A stretch of 64,000 nucleotides of DNA, from assembly GCA_025716815.1 (NCBI GenBank), contig JAIXMN010000016.1, positions 682,001 through 746,000 of the forward strand, read 5' to 3'. This DNA comes from Dichotomocladium elegans (lineage: Eukaryota; Mucoromycota; Mucoromycetes; Mucorales; Lichtheimiaceae). The notes beneath the pieces are model-generated. The model searched no databases, was not told where the DNA came from, and saw only the letters and a program-made list of their open reading frames with translations. A program made the position numbers and the translations under genes. Positions 41,023-51,031 of this stretch are shown in pieces; position 1 is the first letter of the stretch; each line of letters starts with the position of its first letter.

Positions 41023-41699
41023 CTAACTAACATTGTGCGAAAACATTACGCTATTGCGTAATGCGAGATGAGACATCGGTCTGTCCATAGTGGCTTTGAG
41101 TGCGTCTTGATAGGTCACCCACATCCGGGTGCGCCCAGAATTGCTTGGTAAGAACGTTGTGTTTGAATAAGGCACTTCATAAATCCAATGATGGCCGACT
41201 GTTTTTCCGCGCTTATTTGCCTCGACAAAGGTGCCGAGATGGCGAAGGAAGCCTGGATTGGCTGTTACATTAGCCTCTTGTTCGAGCACATGCAATGCCA
41301 CATTCACTGGGTTTCTCTTGGTGCCGACATTGCTGTACGATTCCTCCTCTTCGATCTCGCCGCGCGGAAGGACAAGCGCCCCTGGTCGCTTGCGGCTGCT
41401 AAGCATCAACACCTTGTTTGCCTCCGGGTCGCCAACAATAATACCAATCGCCTGGTAACGAAATAATTGACACGTAAACACACACACACACAAATATATA
41501 TAATGCACATATACCCAAAGCAACAGATGGAGTTAGCTCAATGTGCAAACCCAGGTTATACACTTTGTATAAAGCTGACCTGCCGAAGGACCTTCTTTTT
41601 CTTTGGCTTGGGTGCTAACGGAGGCATGCCCACGGCATTTGTTGCGGTAGTATTTGCATTGCCAATAACCGATGTTCTTGGATTCCCTGCCGAAAGCAT
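41023..41699 (-). CDS. Nudix-fold protein, diphosphoinositol-polyphosphate phosphohydrolase-like, degenerate active site (two exons)
   Basis: The fold resembles the Aps1/DIPP subfamily, which cleaves inositol pyrophosphates and diadenosine polyphosphates. Exon 1 (MLSAGNPRTS to KKKKVLRQ) ends at a GTCAGC donor at about 41,577. Exon 2 begins AIGIIVGDPEANKVLMLSS and ends MFSHNVS. It reads RPGALVLPRGEIEEEESY, matching the W-x-FPKGGIE-x-GE start of a DIPP Nudix box. The usual REVWEEAG half reads HVLEQEAN instead, so the first catalytic Glu of RE and one Glu of the EE pair are replaced, and about seven residues are inserted between the halves. It may be a non-hydrolysing Nudix domain. An in-frame ATG 28 codons upstream is an alternative start. 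Fold call fairly sure; activity doubtful. Confidence 0.78.
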
Positions 41700-43071
41700 C
41701 CTGCTTTGTGTACAGAATTCAATTAATGATGAGATATGAAAGAAGAAAAGGGGAGGGGATGAGGACGTTGAAAAGTTTCTCATCTTTTATATAAGGGTGT
41801 ATGTCCATACGAAGCTGAATAAAGCAATGTCACTCCCGGATAGCAACGACAAGATCCTCCTTGGACTGTGAACAAAATGCACACATACATTGTTTGCAGC
41901 TACTCCAACCAATGATTGCATCTCGCCCCTAGCGCTCATGACATCGCGTGGTGTTACAAAAACGGTGAAGGGCAGTTTTGTTTGCAATTTGGTCCTCTAA
42001 CCATAAAAGCGTCCGAGAAACAAGAAAAACGGATTAGATGCTATGGGGATGCGCCGGGGTGTTCGATGCTGCATACGTAGGTAGACAAGCATCAATGGGT
42101 AAATAAAGACATAATATATACATGTATATATCGTCTATTAATTAAACTATCTCGTTACATGAATGATACACGCTCCTTGTCGAAAACGGCATCTATTCGT
42201 CACTGACTGGCTGAGTATCACGAATTAGGCAGCGGATTCAATCAAGTCTAATGTGGGAACAAAATGCTTACGCCAATTGCAGAAGTAATCTGATCGATAT
42301 GCAACACAAATGGGGCGTATCGGCTGGCCCAGGTGCTCAGCTGGATGCGCTCAGCTTCTAAGAGAAGTAAAACGAAGCAGTTTTTTCAGCAATCTTTAAT
42401 CACAGCATCTCCGCCTGTTGTATGGAATGAATAATGCCCGTTATGATCACTGTCAAAAGATATCAGTGATCTGTATCCTTTTTATAGTATTGCATTATAA
42501 TAAGACGCCTGAGAAGGGGACTGCTTGCGGACTGCTTACCCACCCCCCTATTCATAGACAATCGTCGTCACTGACTGCTCTTCGGGGGATACATTTCATC
42601 TCTTCTCTTTTCATTCTGCGATAGAAACTTCAATATGCGATCGACTTCGCATGAGATATAAGAAGGATGGCTAAAGACTGATCAAGTTACAAAGAGATGG
42701 CCTTGTCTTCTCTTATAGATCTTATTGATGGAGTACTGTATCGTCCACTGCTATTCATGTGCTTGTTGTTTAGCAACTTTCCAGGCCGATATTGGCCAAT
42801 CCATAGAAACCGATACAAATCGCTATCAAACATGTCCATTCAGGCATGGTCAAACCATGTTTATTTCGATCATTGGACATGAATAACAGCCAAAACCCTC
42901 TGTCATTAAAGCAAGGGGTATGAGGCTTAGGTTACTGATTGTGTTTTTTTTTCCATCTTCTGGGTCTGAATGTCAAGCTAGCATCTGTCTTTAGTTCGCA
43001 CACCGCTTGATCTCAAATCACCCCCACATCTTCCATTCTCTTTCCTTCACCTTCTCTCTCCTCTCAGTAAT
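41700..43071. promoter_or_regulatory. Divergent intergenic region between Nudix and ADE4 genes
   Basis: No gene is supported. AT-rich tracts occur at about 42,105-42,150. A pyrimidine-rich leader (43,035-43,068) precedes the ADE4 start codon directly. I did not find an exact TGACTC Bas1/Gcn4 core here. Confidence 0.5.
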
Positions 43072-44930
43072 ATGTGTGGCATATCCGCAATTATCCTGGC
43101 TGATCCCCAGGCAATGGTGTGTGCTGATCTCTTTGAAAGCCTAGGTCTTTTGCAGCATCGTGGTCAGGTACTATTCATTCCCTTGCTCTCTCTCGAAAAC
43201 TGGTGCCGTACGAACTTGCATACTAATTGTGTTCCCCATGACAGGATGCTGCTGGTATTGTTACCTCGGGCCCAAAGGGTCGCCTCTTTCAATGTAAGGG
43301 TAATGGTATGGTCCGTGACGTTTTTGACGAGAAACAGCTTGCTCGTCTTATTGGTAGCATGGGTACTGGCCACGGTATGTTATTTTTATATTTGCGGGTG
43401 CGTGGGTGCGGGGATGGGGTAAGGGGTCTTGTACATCAGCGACGGACACTGACCGGGTTGCGGGGTATTTAGTCCGCTACCCCACCGCTGGCTCTTCTTC
43501 TATGTCCGAGGCACAGCCTTTTTATGTCAACTCCCCTTACGGTATTGTGTTTGCGCACGTAAGTCATGTCAGCTCGTCAAGGATATTCACCAGAGGTATG
43601 CTCATGTAAATGGGTCTGATAGAATGGTAACTTGACCAACACGCACGAACTTCGTACCTTCTTGGACAAGATTGCACATCGACACATCAATACTGACTCG
43701 GACTCCGAAGTACTTTTGAACATCCTTGCCAATAATCTCCAGAAGACTGGCAAATTCAGGTAAATGGCGGACGGGAGCTGCTGGGGATGGAGCAGGAGCT
43801 GTTGCGCATGGGGTTGTCCACAGTCTGACTCGTTTGTTTTCCGTGATGGTAGAATTAACGAAGAAGACATCTTCACTGCCATCAAAGACCTTTATTCTCA
43901 ATGTCGCGGCGGCTATGCGTGTGTTGCTATGATTGCAGGCTTCGGCATCATTGGTTTCCGTGACCCGCACGGTATCCGTCCGTTGGTTCTCGGCCGCCGC
44001 AAGTCTGCGGCTGGCTACGATTACATGTTTGCCTCAGAGAGTGTTGCTTTGGATGCACTTGGCTTTACTGACATCGAGGATGTCAAGCCTGGCGAGGCGA
44101 TCATCATCACGCGCGAACAGCTGTCACGTCGTCAGCTAGTGAGCACTAACGCGATCACACCCTGCATCTTCGAGTATGTGTATTTTGCTCGCCAGGACAG
44201 CATTATCGATGGCATTTCCGTATACAAGGCTCGTCTGTCGATGGGCGAGGCCCTTGCAAATGAGGTGAAGCGATCATTTGGCGATAAACTGGATATTGAC
44301 GTCGTGATTCCTGTCCCGGACACGGCTCGTGCTGCCGCGATCCAACTGTCACACAAACTCAATATTGTTTTCCGCGAAGGCTTCAATAAGAACCGTTATG
44401 TTGGTCGTACCTTCATCATGCCCGGCCAGGAGACACGACTCAAGAACGTCCGTCGGAAGCTGAACGCTATGGCGCTTGAGTTTCAGGACAAAAATGTGCT
44501 CCTCGTGGACGACTCGATTGTACGCGGCACAACCTCGAAGGAAATCATTCAAATGGCCCGCGATGCAGGTGCCAACAAGGTCTATTTTGCCTCGTGCGCA
44601 CCAGGCATTCGATACCCCAATGTCTATGGCATTGACATGCCAACCCGGAAGGAGCTAGTCGCGCATGGCCGCACGGATGAAGAAGTCGCAACTGCCATCG
44701 GGGCTGACAAGGTGATATTTCAGAGACTAGACGACCTCGTTGAGTCCGTACGCCGCTACAACCCTGAAATTAAGAAGTTTGATACTTCTGTTTTCGACTG
44801 CCATTATGTCACTGGCGATGTCGACGAGGACTACATGACTTCTCTTGAAGGTGAACGCAACGACGAGGTCCTGAAGATCGCTAACGGAGATAACGAGAGC
44901 GTTGGTTTGTTCAACAGCTTCTCCAAATAA
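43072..44930 (+). CDS. ADE4: Amidophosphoribosyltransferase (multi-exon)
   Basis: This enzyme makes phosphoribosylamine from PRPP and glutamine, the committed step of purine synthesis, in the cytosol. The ATG is followed directly by the catalytic nucleophile Cys2 ([11 protein letters not shown]), so there is no propeptide. The glutaminase half continues through [33 protein letters not shown] and [10 protein letters not shown]. The phosphoribosyltransferase half has the [12 protein letters not shown] loop and the PRPP-binding [16 protein letters not shown], and ends NSFSK. Four short introns are crowded into the first ~780 bp. The rest is one long exon. It is convergent with the acidic unknown gene, 178 bp between stops. 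Identification is firm. Confidence 0.96.
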
Positions 44931-45108
44931 GTGCCAACATAAAAACAATCACATGCTTACAAAGAAAAGATGACACCATCCGCACGTAAATCAGACATAC
45001 ATATATATACACACCCATCCCTCTGTTGCTTTAGACCCATTCATCCCTTTAATTGTGCATATGAAGCAATGAGAAGCATTAAACCACGATAGAGTAATAA
45101 TTGTGTTC

Positions 45109-46007
45109 TCATGAGAAGAGTTCCTGAATGAGTGGTGCTATTTCTGTGCCGAGTTCTTCGCTTGGCTTCTTTTGTTGTTCCTTCGAATGTCAGCTACATT
45201 TTCCGAGATATCCAAGTTCTGTGGGTATTACTTGCCTGGCTCGGTTCCGAAAGCGACGATCGAAGGATTCGCATTTTGCTTTCGAGGGTATCGTCCGATA
45301 TGCGAGTGGATGTGATGACCGCCTTATGATGAAGTCAATATGAGTATGTCTTTTTTGTGTCCCAGATTCGATTATGTACGATTTACCAAGGCTCGATCCT
45401 TCTCCCAGTCTCTCCATACAGCGACCTTAAATGTTCCAAGCCCGATAATCCTGCATGCATAATCATCCTTTTCATCAAGATGTTGTTCTTTCTGCTTCTT
45501 ATTCTTTTCAAGGATGTCTTCATCTTCCTCCTCCTCCTCTTCTTCTTCAACTAGCGTAACCTCGTCCATGGTACGAAACAAAGATTCCAAGACACTGACG
45601 AGCATGCAGATACGCTCGAGAGGAATGGAGGAGGGGCGATAGAAGGGGACAATGGCCTCCTGAGGAGCGTACTCGTCCGCAAGAGCGACGCGGGAAAAGA
45701 CACACATGGATGGGACAGGGAAGGCACGCGAGGTATGCTTGATGAGGAGAGAAGACAGGCCGCTGATGATGGTTGGGTTTTCCTCTCGCAACGCCATGGT
45801 GTCTATGCTGAATCGGCTTACATTGCTGCAGGAGGTTGCGGGGGATGCGCCCATCCCGGATGAAGCCATGAACATGTTGCTGGAAGATCCTGCATGGCCA
45901 GGGATACTGATGGGATCAGAGGCAAGAGGTGTAGCGGATGATGAAGGCAGAGACGACGAAGGTAGATCTGTCGTCGACCTTGACTTTTTATGCCTGTTAT
46001 GAAACAT
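45109..46007 (-). CDS. Unidentified acidic protein (three exons inferred)
   Basis: I do not recognise this protein. Exon 1 runs from the ATG at 46,007. It has a basic start MFHNRHKKSRS, a Ser/Pro-rich segment, a compact region (ISGLSSLLIKHTSRAFPVPS, then YRPSSIPLERICMLVSVLES), and an acidic run of nine consecutive Glu followed by CRIIGLGTFKVAVWRDWEKD. A GT-AG intron leads to AVITSTRISDDTLESKMRIL. An inferred GC-AG intron (45,169-45,235) leads to KPSEELGTEIAPLIQELFS and a TGA. The end looks like a true C-terminus, and the joins keep frame. It is divergent from the J-protein gene, with only 119 bp between start codons. Function unknown. Confidence 0.65.
45169..45235 (-). other. Inferred GC-AG intron in the acidic unknown gene
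   Basis: The donor reads CCAG|GCAAGTAA, the textbook GC-donor consensus, and the acceptor ACAAAAG. Splicing replaces a frame that stops soon after with one ending EIAPLIQELFS. It is an inference from sequence only. Confidence 0.55.
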
Positions 46008-46126
46008 AGCCTATTTGTTCATTTTTAGAGCGTGTTGTACAAAGAAACCCAGTTTTCCTCGCTCCCCGTCTCTGTTGCGTATTTAGCCTTGCATTCTCAT
46101 TTCTTTTCCCTTTCTATTTTTACAGC
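46008..46126. promoter_or_regulatory. Compact bidirectional promoter (119 bp)
   Basis: Two divergent start codons are only 119 bp apart, so both genes should share this region. It is pyrimidine-rich on the J-protein side; I see no defined factor site. Confidence 0.6.
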
Positions 46127-46819
46127 ATGTTGATGCGCTCATTCCACACAACCGCTACATGCTTAAGACGAAAATCTCATTATGAAGTGCTCAATGTCCA
46201 GCGGCATGCCGATAAGAACACGATCAAAAAACAATATTACCGATTGTCAAAACAATACCACCCCGATTTGAATCCTAATAATCCCGCTGCCCATGCCAAG
46301 TTTCTCGAGGTGAACAATGCCTATGCGGTGCTCGGAAACGAGGCTTCACGACGGCAATACGATGCCGAAGAGAGCGGAAGCAGGAGTAGCAGTAGCGGCG
46401 CGAGTACGTCAAGCTCAGACTGGTACCATGCGACATCAGGGTTCCGGACTGGTCCTTCGGCATCTTGGCATGGCCGAGCGCGCCGGCATCAGCGTCAGAC
46501 GGGATCTACCAGTGCACGGCAACAGGCGGCAGGACAAGGAAGTACCGGCAGCAGCAGTAGTCATGCCGCGCAGGCGCGGGAAGAATACAATCGGTACTAT
46601 GAAGCAGAAGAGGTCCGACGGCGTCACCGGCTCCATCAGGCGGCAGAGCGGCGGCGAGCAGCTGGAAAGCATGTCGAACCAGACGCTGAGGCGTATCGGA
46701 GGATCGAGTCATGGTGGTCCAGGCTTTGGCGGCTAGCGATCGTCTTGGGAGCCATTGGATATGCCACTCAGACAATTCGTAGTAATCACCCAGAAAAACC
46801 AAAGCCAGCCGCAGCTTAG
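46127..46819 (+). CDS. Mitochondrial J-domain protein, DNAJC30-like (single exon)
   Basis: A DnaJ-type co-chaperone that would stimulate Hsp70. The N-terminus MLMRSFHTTATCLRRKSHY is basic and hydroxylated with no acidic residue, typical of a matrix-targeting signal, and is followed at once by the J-domain (YEVLNVQRHADKNTIKKQYY) with the HPD loop in YHPDLNPNNP and the helix III-IV region FLEVNNAYAVLGN. A Ser/Gly-rich linker and an Arg-rich segment follow. A hydrophobic helix near the end (LWRLAIVLGAIGYATQTI) could anchor it in the inner membrane. This layout fits DNAJC30/Jid1-like proteins. J-domain is certain; orthology is likely but not proved. Confidence 0.88.
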   Translation: MLMRSFHTTATCLRRKSHYEVLNVQRHADKNTIKKQYYRLSKQYHPDLNPNNPAAHAKFLEVNNAYAVLGNEASRRQYDAEESGSRSSSSGASTSSSDWYHATSGFRTGPSASWHGRARRHQRQTGSTSARQQAAGQGSTGSSSSHAAQAREEYNRYYEAEEVRRRHRLHQAAERRRAAGKHVEPDAEAYRRIESWWSRLWRLAIVLGAIGYATQTIRSNHPEKPKPAAA

Positions 46820-47449
46820 GCGTTGTTATTTCTTGGCGAGGAAAGGGTCGTACGCATTCGTTCATTGTTAATAGACACCCATATAGCATTGTTCACTACA
46901 TTTCAACGAGGCCGGCATAATCTCGTATGCGCGCTCTGGTTTCATTGGATCTTGTAATCGACAAAGAGGGAACATAGTCTTTAAAATCACCCTTGTCTAT
47001 GTTGGCGGATATATGAGTACTTCTGCCATCAACATGATATCAATGATGCATGGAAACAACAAAGTTTATGCATATCAGAACCACTACTTTTCCGAGGGAA
47101 GATAATGCCGGGGGGAGTTTTGATACCGTGCCCATAGAGCAGTTACTGTTGACATACAGTGCTATGAACTATTTTCAACTGAATAGCATCCATTATGATG
47201 TCATTTCCAGTGTTCCACCGAACAAGAAATAGATCTGTATTGAGAAAAGTAAGTTCTGTCTCTGTCCATCATGGAAGTCCTTTTGAGATGTGCAACAGCA
47301 GCACGCTCGATAGCGTAGGTTTACCGATCATGCTGAGTACTTTGTCTCTCCCGTCATTTCAGTTATCAAATTTGACTGAGTTTTTTCCCCCATTGTTATT
47401 TTTTTCTTTTTTACCTTTTTCCCTCGCTTGTGTTATTTCCTCAGCCAAA
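46820..47449. other. Intergenic region, no gene seen
   Basis: This stretch has the J-protein 3' end and the presumed promoter of the 95-residue gene, with a T-rich pyrimidine tract at about 47,385-47,440. No coding sequence is supported. Confidence 0.5.
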
Positions 47450-47737
47450 ATGTCAGGCGCATCCATAATCAAATCGCTCATTGCCACCAAGGGACCCATG
47501 ACGACCAATGCCCTGTCTTCGTTCATTCCGCAGTTCGAGAAAGATCTGGTCTCCAAGTCTCACATGAAAAAGCACATTCTACCTCAGCTCTTGAACAGCG
47601 GCATTTTGCGCAAGAAGATTTATCGGGACCATTCTACGGTTTTTATGGCTGACGGCGACAAGTCGAAGAAGGATATTTTTGCCTGGGAATTCTGTGACCC
47701 TGAGTCTGCGAAAACGTACAAGAATATCAAACTGTAA
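47450..47737 (+). CDS. Small conserved-looking protein of unknown function, 95 residues
   Basis: I do not recognise this product. It is a single-exon frame from the ATG at 47,450 (AAAATG context) after a pyrimidine-rich leader. It reads MSGASIIKSLIATKGPMTTN, then LSSFIPQFEKDLVSKSHMKK, HILPQLLNSGILRKKIYRDH and a Lys-rich end TYKNIKL. The alternation of helical segments followed by a basic SGILRKKIYRD turn resembles a winged-helix fold. The size and basic character would fit a mitochondrial ribosomal or assembly protein, but this is guesswork. Leader and codon use support a real gene. It is convergent with the Gfo/Idh/MocA gene. Confidence 0.68.
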   Translation: MSGASIIKSLIATKGPMTTNALSSFIPQFEKDLVSKSHMKKHILPQLLNSGILRKKIYRDHSTVFMADGDKSKKDIFAWEFCDPESAKTYKNIKL

Positions 47738-47908
47738 ATAAAGGAACAAGCAAAAGCGAATGACATGGTAAACGAGGGGTTCTTTTTTTTTTCTCTTATT
47801 TGCGAGGTGTTGGCGAGAGAGGAGAAAGCAAGAACGAAAGCAGAGGGGGTGTGTGTATGTGTGTAGGAAACAAGAAAGAGAAAGAGGATAGGAATGGCAT
47901 AGATTTTC

Positions 47909-49125
47909 TTAGAGGGTAATGACGCGCCCTTCGTCACTGCTCTGCCGAGCCAATTCGATGATGCGGATGCAGTTGACACCGTCCTGTGGCTTGACTGCGA
48001 GATGAGATGGATCGTTCTTCAAGATAGCCTCGCCTACATTGTTATAGAATGCGAGATAATCGCCGTTGGCAGTCTCGACTTGTCCAGCAATATGCACGCC
48101 ATTGATGTCACTGTTTATGGTACCCCAGCGGTCCTGGGACTCGACACCATAGCCTGGGGAAGAAGGGAGGAGTCCTGATTTGAGTTGGTCCTCCTGAACA
48201 TCCAGGTGGTGCTTGACATAGGAACCATCCATGCCACGGAGAGAGAAGCGCAAGACCGGGGTTTGACGGGCGAGCATGCTGGAGCGGAGAAGGACATTGA
48301 AGTTGTTGGGGTACTTGAGGATGATGGTAAAATCATCAATGACGCTCGACTCGGCCAGCTGTCGCTGATTGCTAAGTGTGGCAAACAACGCCACAGGCAT
48401 GCCAAAGAGACTCAGGGCCTGGTCAATCAGGTGCGCACCGAGATCGTAGACCATGCCTGAACCAGGCTGGTCATCCTTTTCACGCCACCCCGCCTTGACA
48501 AAATTTCTAAATCGGTCAAAGTGGGATTCGTACTCGACGAGTCGGCCGAGGTGGTTATTTTGCACAAGCTTCTTAACGGTCAAAAAGTCGCCATCCCATC
48601 GGCGGTTCTGGTACACGCTGCAGATCTTCTGGGTCTCTTCGGCAACCTGAACCAGTTCGGACGCCTCGACGGATGTGATGGTAAAGGGCTTCTCGACAAC
48701 GACTATCCGATCAGTAGGGTTTCATCAATGAGCAAAGAAGCAAACGGTTGGAGGCTTTTTTTCGATGTAAACGCAGTACTCTACCGTGCTTGCCCTTCTC
48801 CATCGCTTTCTTTGCCAGCGAAAAGTGTGAGTCGTTGGGTGTGGTAATTACGACAAGATCAACATTGTCCATTTCAAACAGTTCATCGGCACTCTTGACA
48901 ACTGTCACCCATGGGTACTTCTCTTTGCTCTTGTTGCTATGGCGCTCCACAACAGCTGTCAGCTGAAGGTGGGGTGAACATACAATTAAAGGGCAATGGA
49001 AAGTGCGAGACGCGAAACCTATCACCACCACCACCATCAGTCCGAGGATCAGTCTTATTGGCTCATTCTATCCGTTATATACCACACTTACCAAAGCCAA
49101 TAACGCCAACATTAACTTTTGCCAT
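47909..49125 (-). CDS. Gfo/Idh/MocA-family NAD(P)-dependent oxidoreductase (multi-exon)
   Basis: A sugar- or inositol-type dehydrogenase of the Gfo/Idh/MocA family. The first exon (MAKVNVGVIGFG, from 49,125) opens the Rossmann dinucleotide fold, split by a GTAAGT intron. Then come FHCPLIVCSPHLQLTAVVER, NVDLVVITTPNDSHFSLAKKA and, in the next exon, the family EKPF motif with EASELVQVAEETQK. The C-terminal exon has NRRWDGDFLTVKKLV, DQPGSGMVYDLGAHLIDQAL and ends RVITL. The layout matches the fungal oxidoreductases that resemble yeast YMR315W and bacterial YdgJ types. The substrate cannot be inferred. Confidence 0.9.
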
Positions 49126-51031
49126 AATAGAAAAAATATGAGATCAAAGTACCCGATTTAAAACGTCGTCCTTCCATGAATTAATAAGCGAATCTCCCCA
49201 CCCCCCGGGACTCCGCGGGACGCGGGACCTTCCTTCCTTCCAGGTATGCGGAGTTCTAGCAATGACGATATCTTTTGCCCTTGGCAATGGGAAACCACTA
49301 GCCAGCCTATCACTCCGTTCTCCCAAAAGTTCAGTTTAGCCCATTTCATCCCGTTGTATTCCAAGAGGCCAGATTGCCGCTTTTACTTTTTGCTACACCT
49401 TGTTGCTCGATGTATTTCTTTAGCCAATAACCAGAGTAAGCTAGTTTCTGAGCATGACGTAGCTGTAATTCATTGCACTTATTCGGCTGGTATCAGACCC
49501 AGCTTAGCAAAGTAGGGACGCTGCCCACGGACTTATACTCTTCAGTCTACATCCTCACATCTTTTTTTTTGTCAAAAGGCAGATAAATCTGTGAATAAAA
49601 GTCTTTGCGTAATAAAAATTGATTGATGTGAAGAGTGTCTAAATGGGCGTACTTGAAATCCGGTACATAATAGAAGAAAACGAAGTACACGCACCCATAT
49701 CTGTGTTTTTTTACAGGAGGGTGTCGATGTTCAGCAAAACGTTTGTATCCATCCGCAAAATGGAGATCACAGCCCATTGAATGTCAGTTCATAATATCGT
49801 AACGTTTCCTCCAGGTTTTATACTTATGAATGCGTGTCATCAGACCATGACCTTCGGCTCGAGAGCAAAGGAAGTCTGAGTATTGTCATTTCAAGAAGTA
49901 AAAGGACAGGCCTTATTTATTTATACTTGCCAGGTAGTGGTTGCCCAATATCTAGCTGCACTGAAAGTCATAACGAATATGTTGCTATGGAGTCATACGA
50001 TATGCGACAATGTACACATTTTACTCTGATGCAGGAAACACCACATTATTTTCCTTTATTTTTTTATTAAATGCGTAAACGCTTCTGCGGCTGCAAAGCG
50101 ATTACGTAGGTATTCACGTTCGTGCAGCCGAGCATTTGTCAAACGTTATTACGAAGGCCCTGAAAGTATCTTCGAGAAAAAGAAAAATCCGGACTCCGTC
50201 GTATTCTTGGGAGTGCATTAACCAGGCGCAATTTCAACCGGTGGAAAGGAATAGCGAGAGGGAAAAAGTTCAGCAACGATAACCATTATGACTTGGAGTT
50301 CACAACAACGTGCGTCATGATGGATCAGCTTTTCACACTAATTTAAAACGAGGTTTATATCGCTTAATCAAGGAAACGAACTCCTGCAATAGTTACAGTA
50401 TCTGCAACCACGGCAAACGCAACATCAATTTATACCTTTCAGAAACGGATCACATCAGTGCATAGGAATAGTTCTAGCCTCGATGAAAGCGTACGAAGCT
50501 CGCTATGGTCTGCGAGTAGAGAAAATGCGCTGCTCTTTAGAACGATCTAATGGGATGTTACATAGATGAATTGTTTATGCCAGTCAATCCGGTTTACAGG
50601 GAGAATGTCATCACCGAGGGAATCAGACTCGTCAGGACAAAGGATATGAAATCGTTCTCAAACGTCGTTACTAAATAATAAGCGCATGTTAACTTACCGC
50701 TCAGTTCAACTTCTAAGCACATCAATGCGTGTGCATCTAGCCTTAAGAAAATCGAGATAATGTCCAGTTCTGATTCCCGTGATTGAAAAATTCAGATTGA
50801 CTTGCACACTCATTCTTTTTCTTCCTTTGCTGATAACTGCGGGAGTCTTAAGCTAATCTGCACTAAAGGAGTGTTCCTCCCTCCCTCCACAACTGCCGCT
50901 CTCCATAACAACCCCCCCCCACAAAAAAGGAATCGAGCGTGTGACGTTGAAATTTTGATGCGACTTACACCAATTTTGTACTGGCTGAAACTGGGGTGAG
51001 GGAGAGGACACCACAACGCTTGTGCATAAAC
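49126..51031. other. Gene-free stretch between Gfo/Idh/MocA and SAM50 genes
   Basis: No convincing gene or RNA. A GC-rich patch with CCCCCCGGGA-type palindromic bases lies at 49,200-49,235; the rest is AT-rich with only short conflicting frames. The ends should hold the two divergent promoters; a C tract lies at about 50,910-50,920. Confidence 0.5.
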
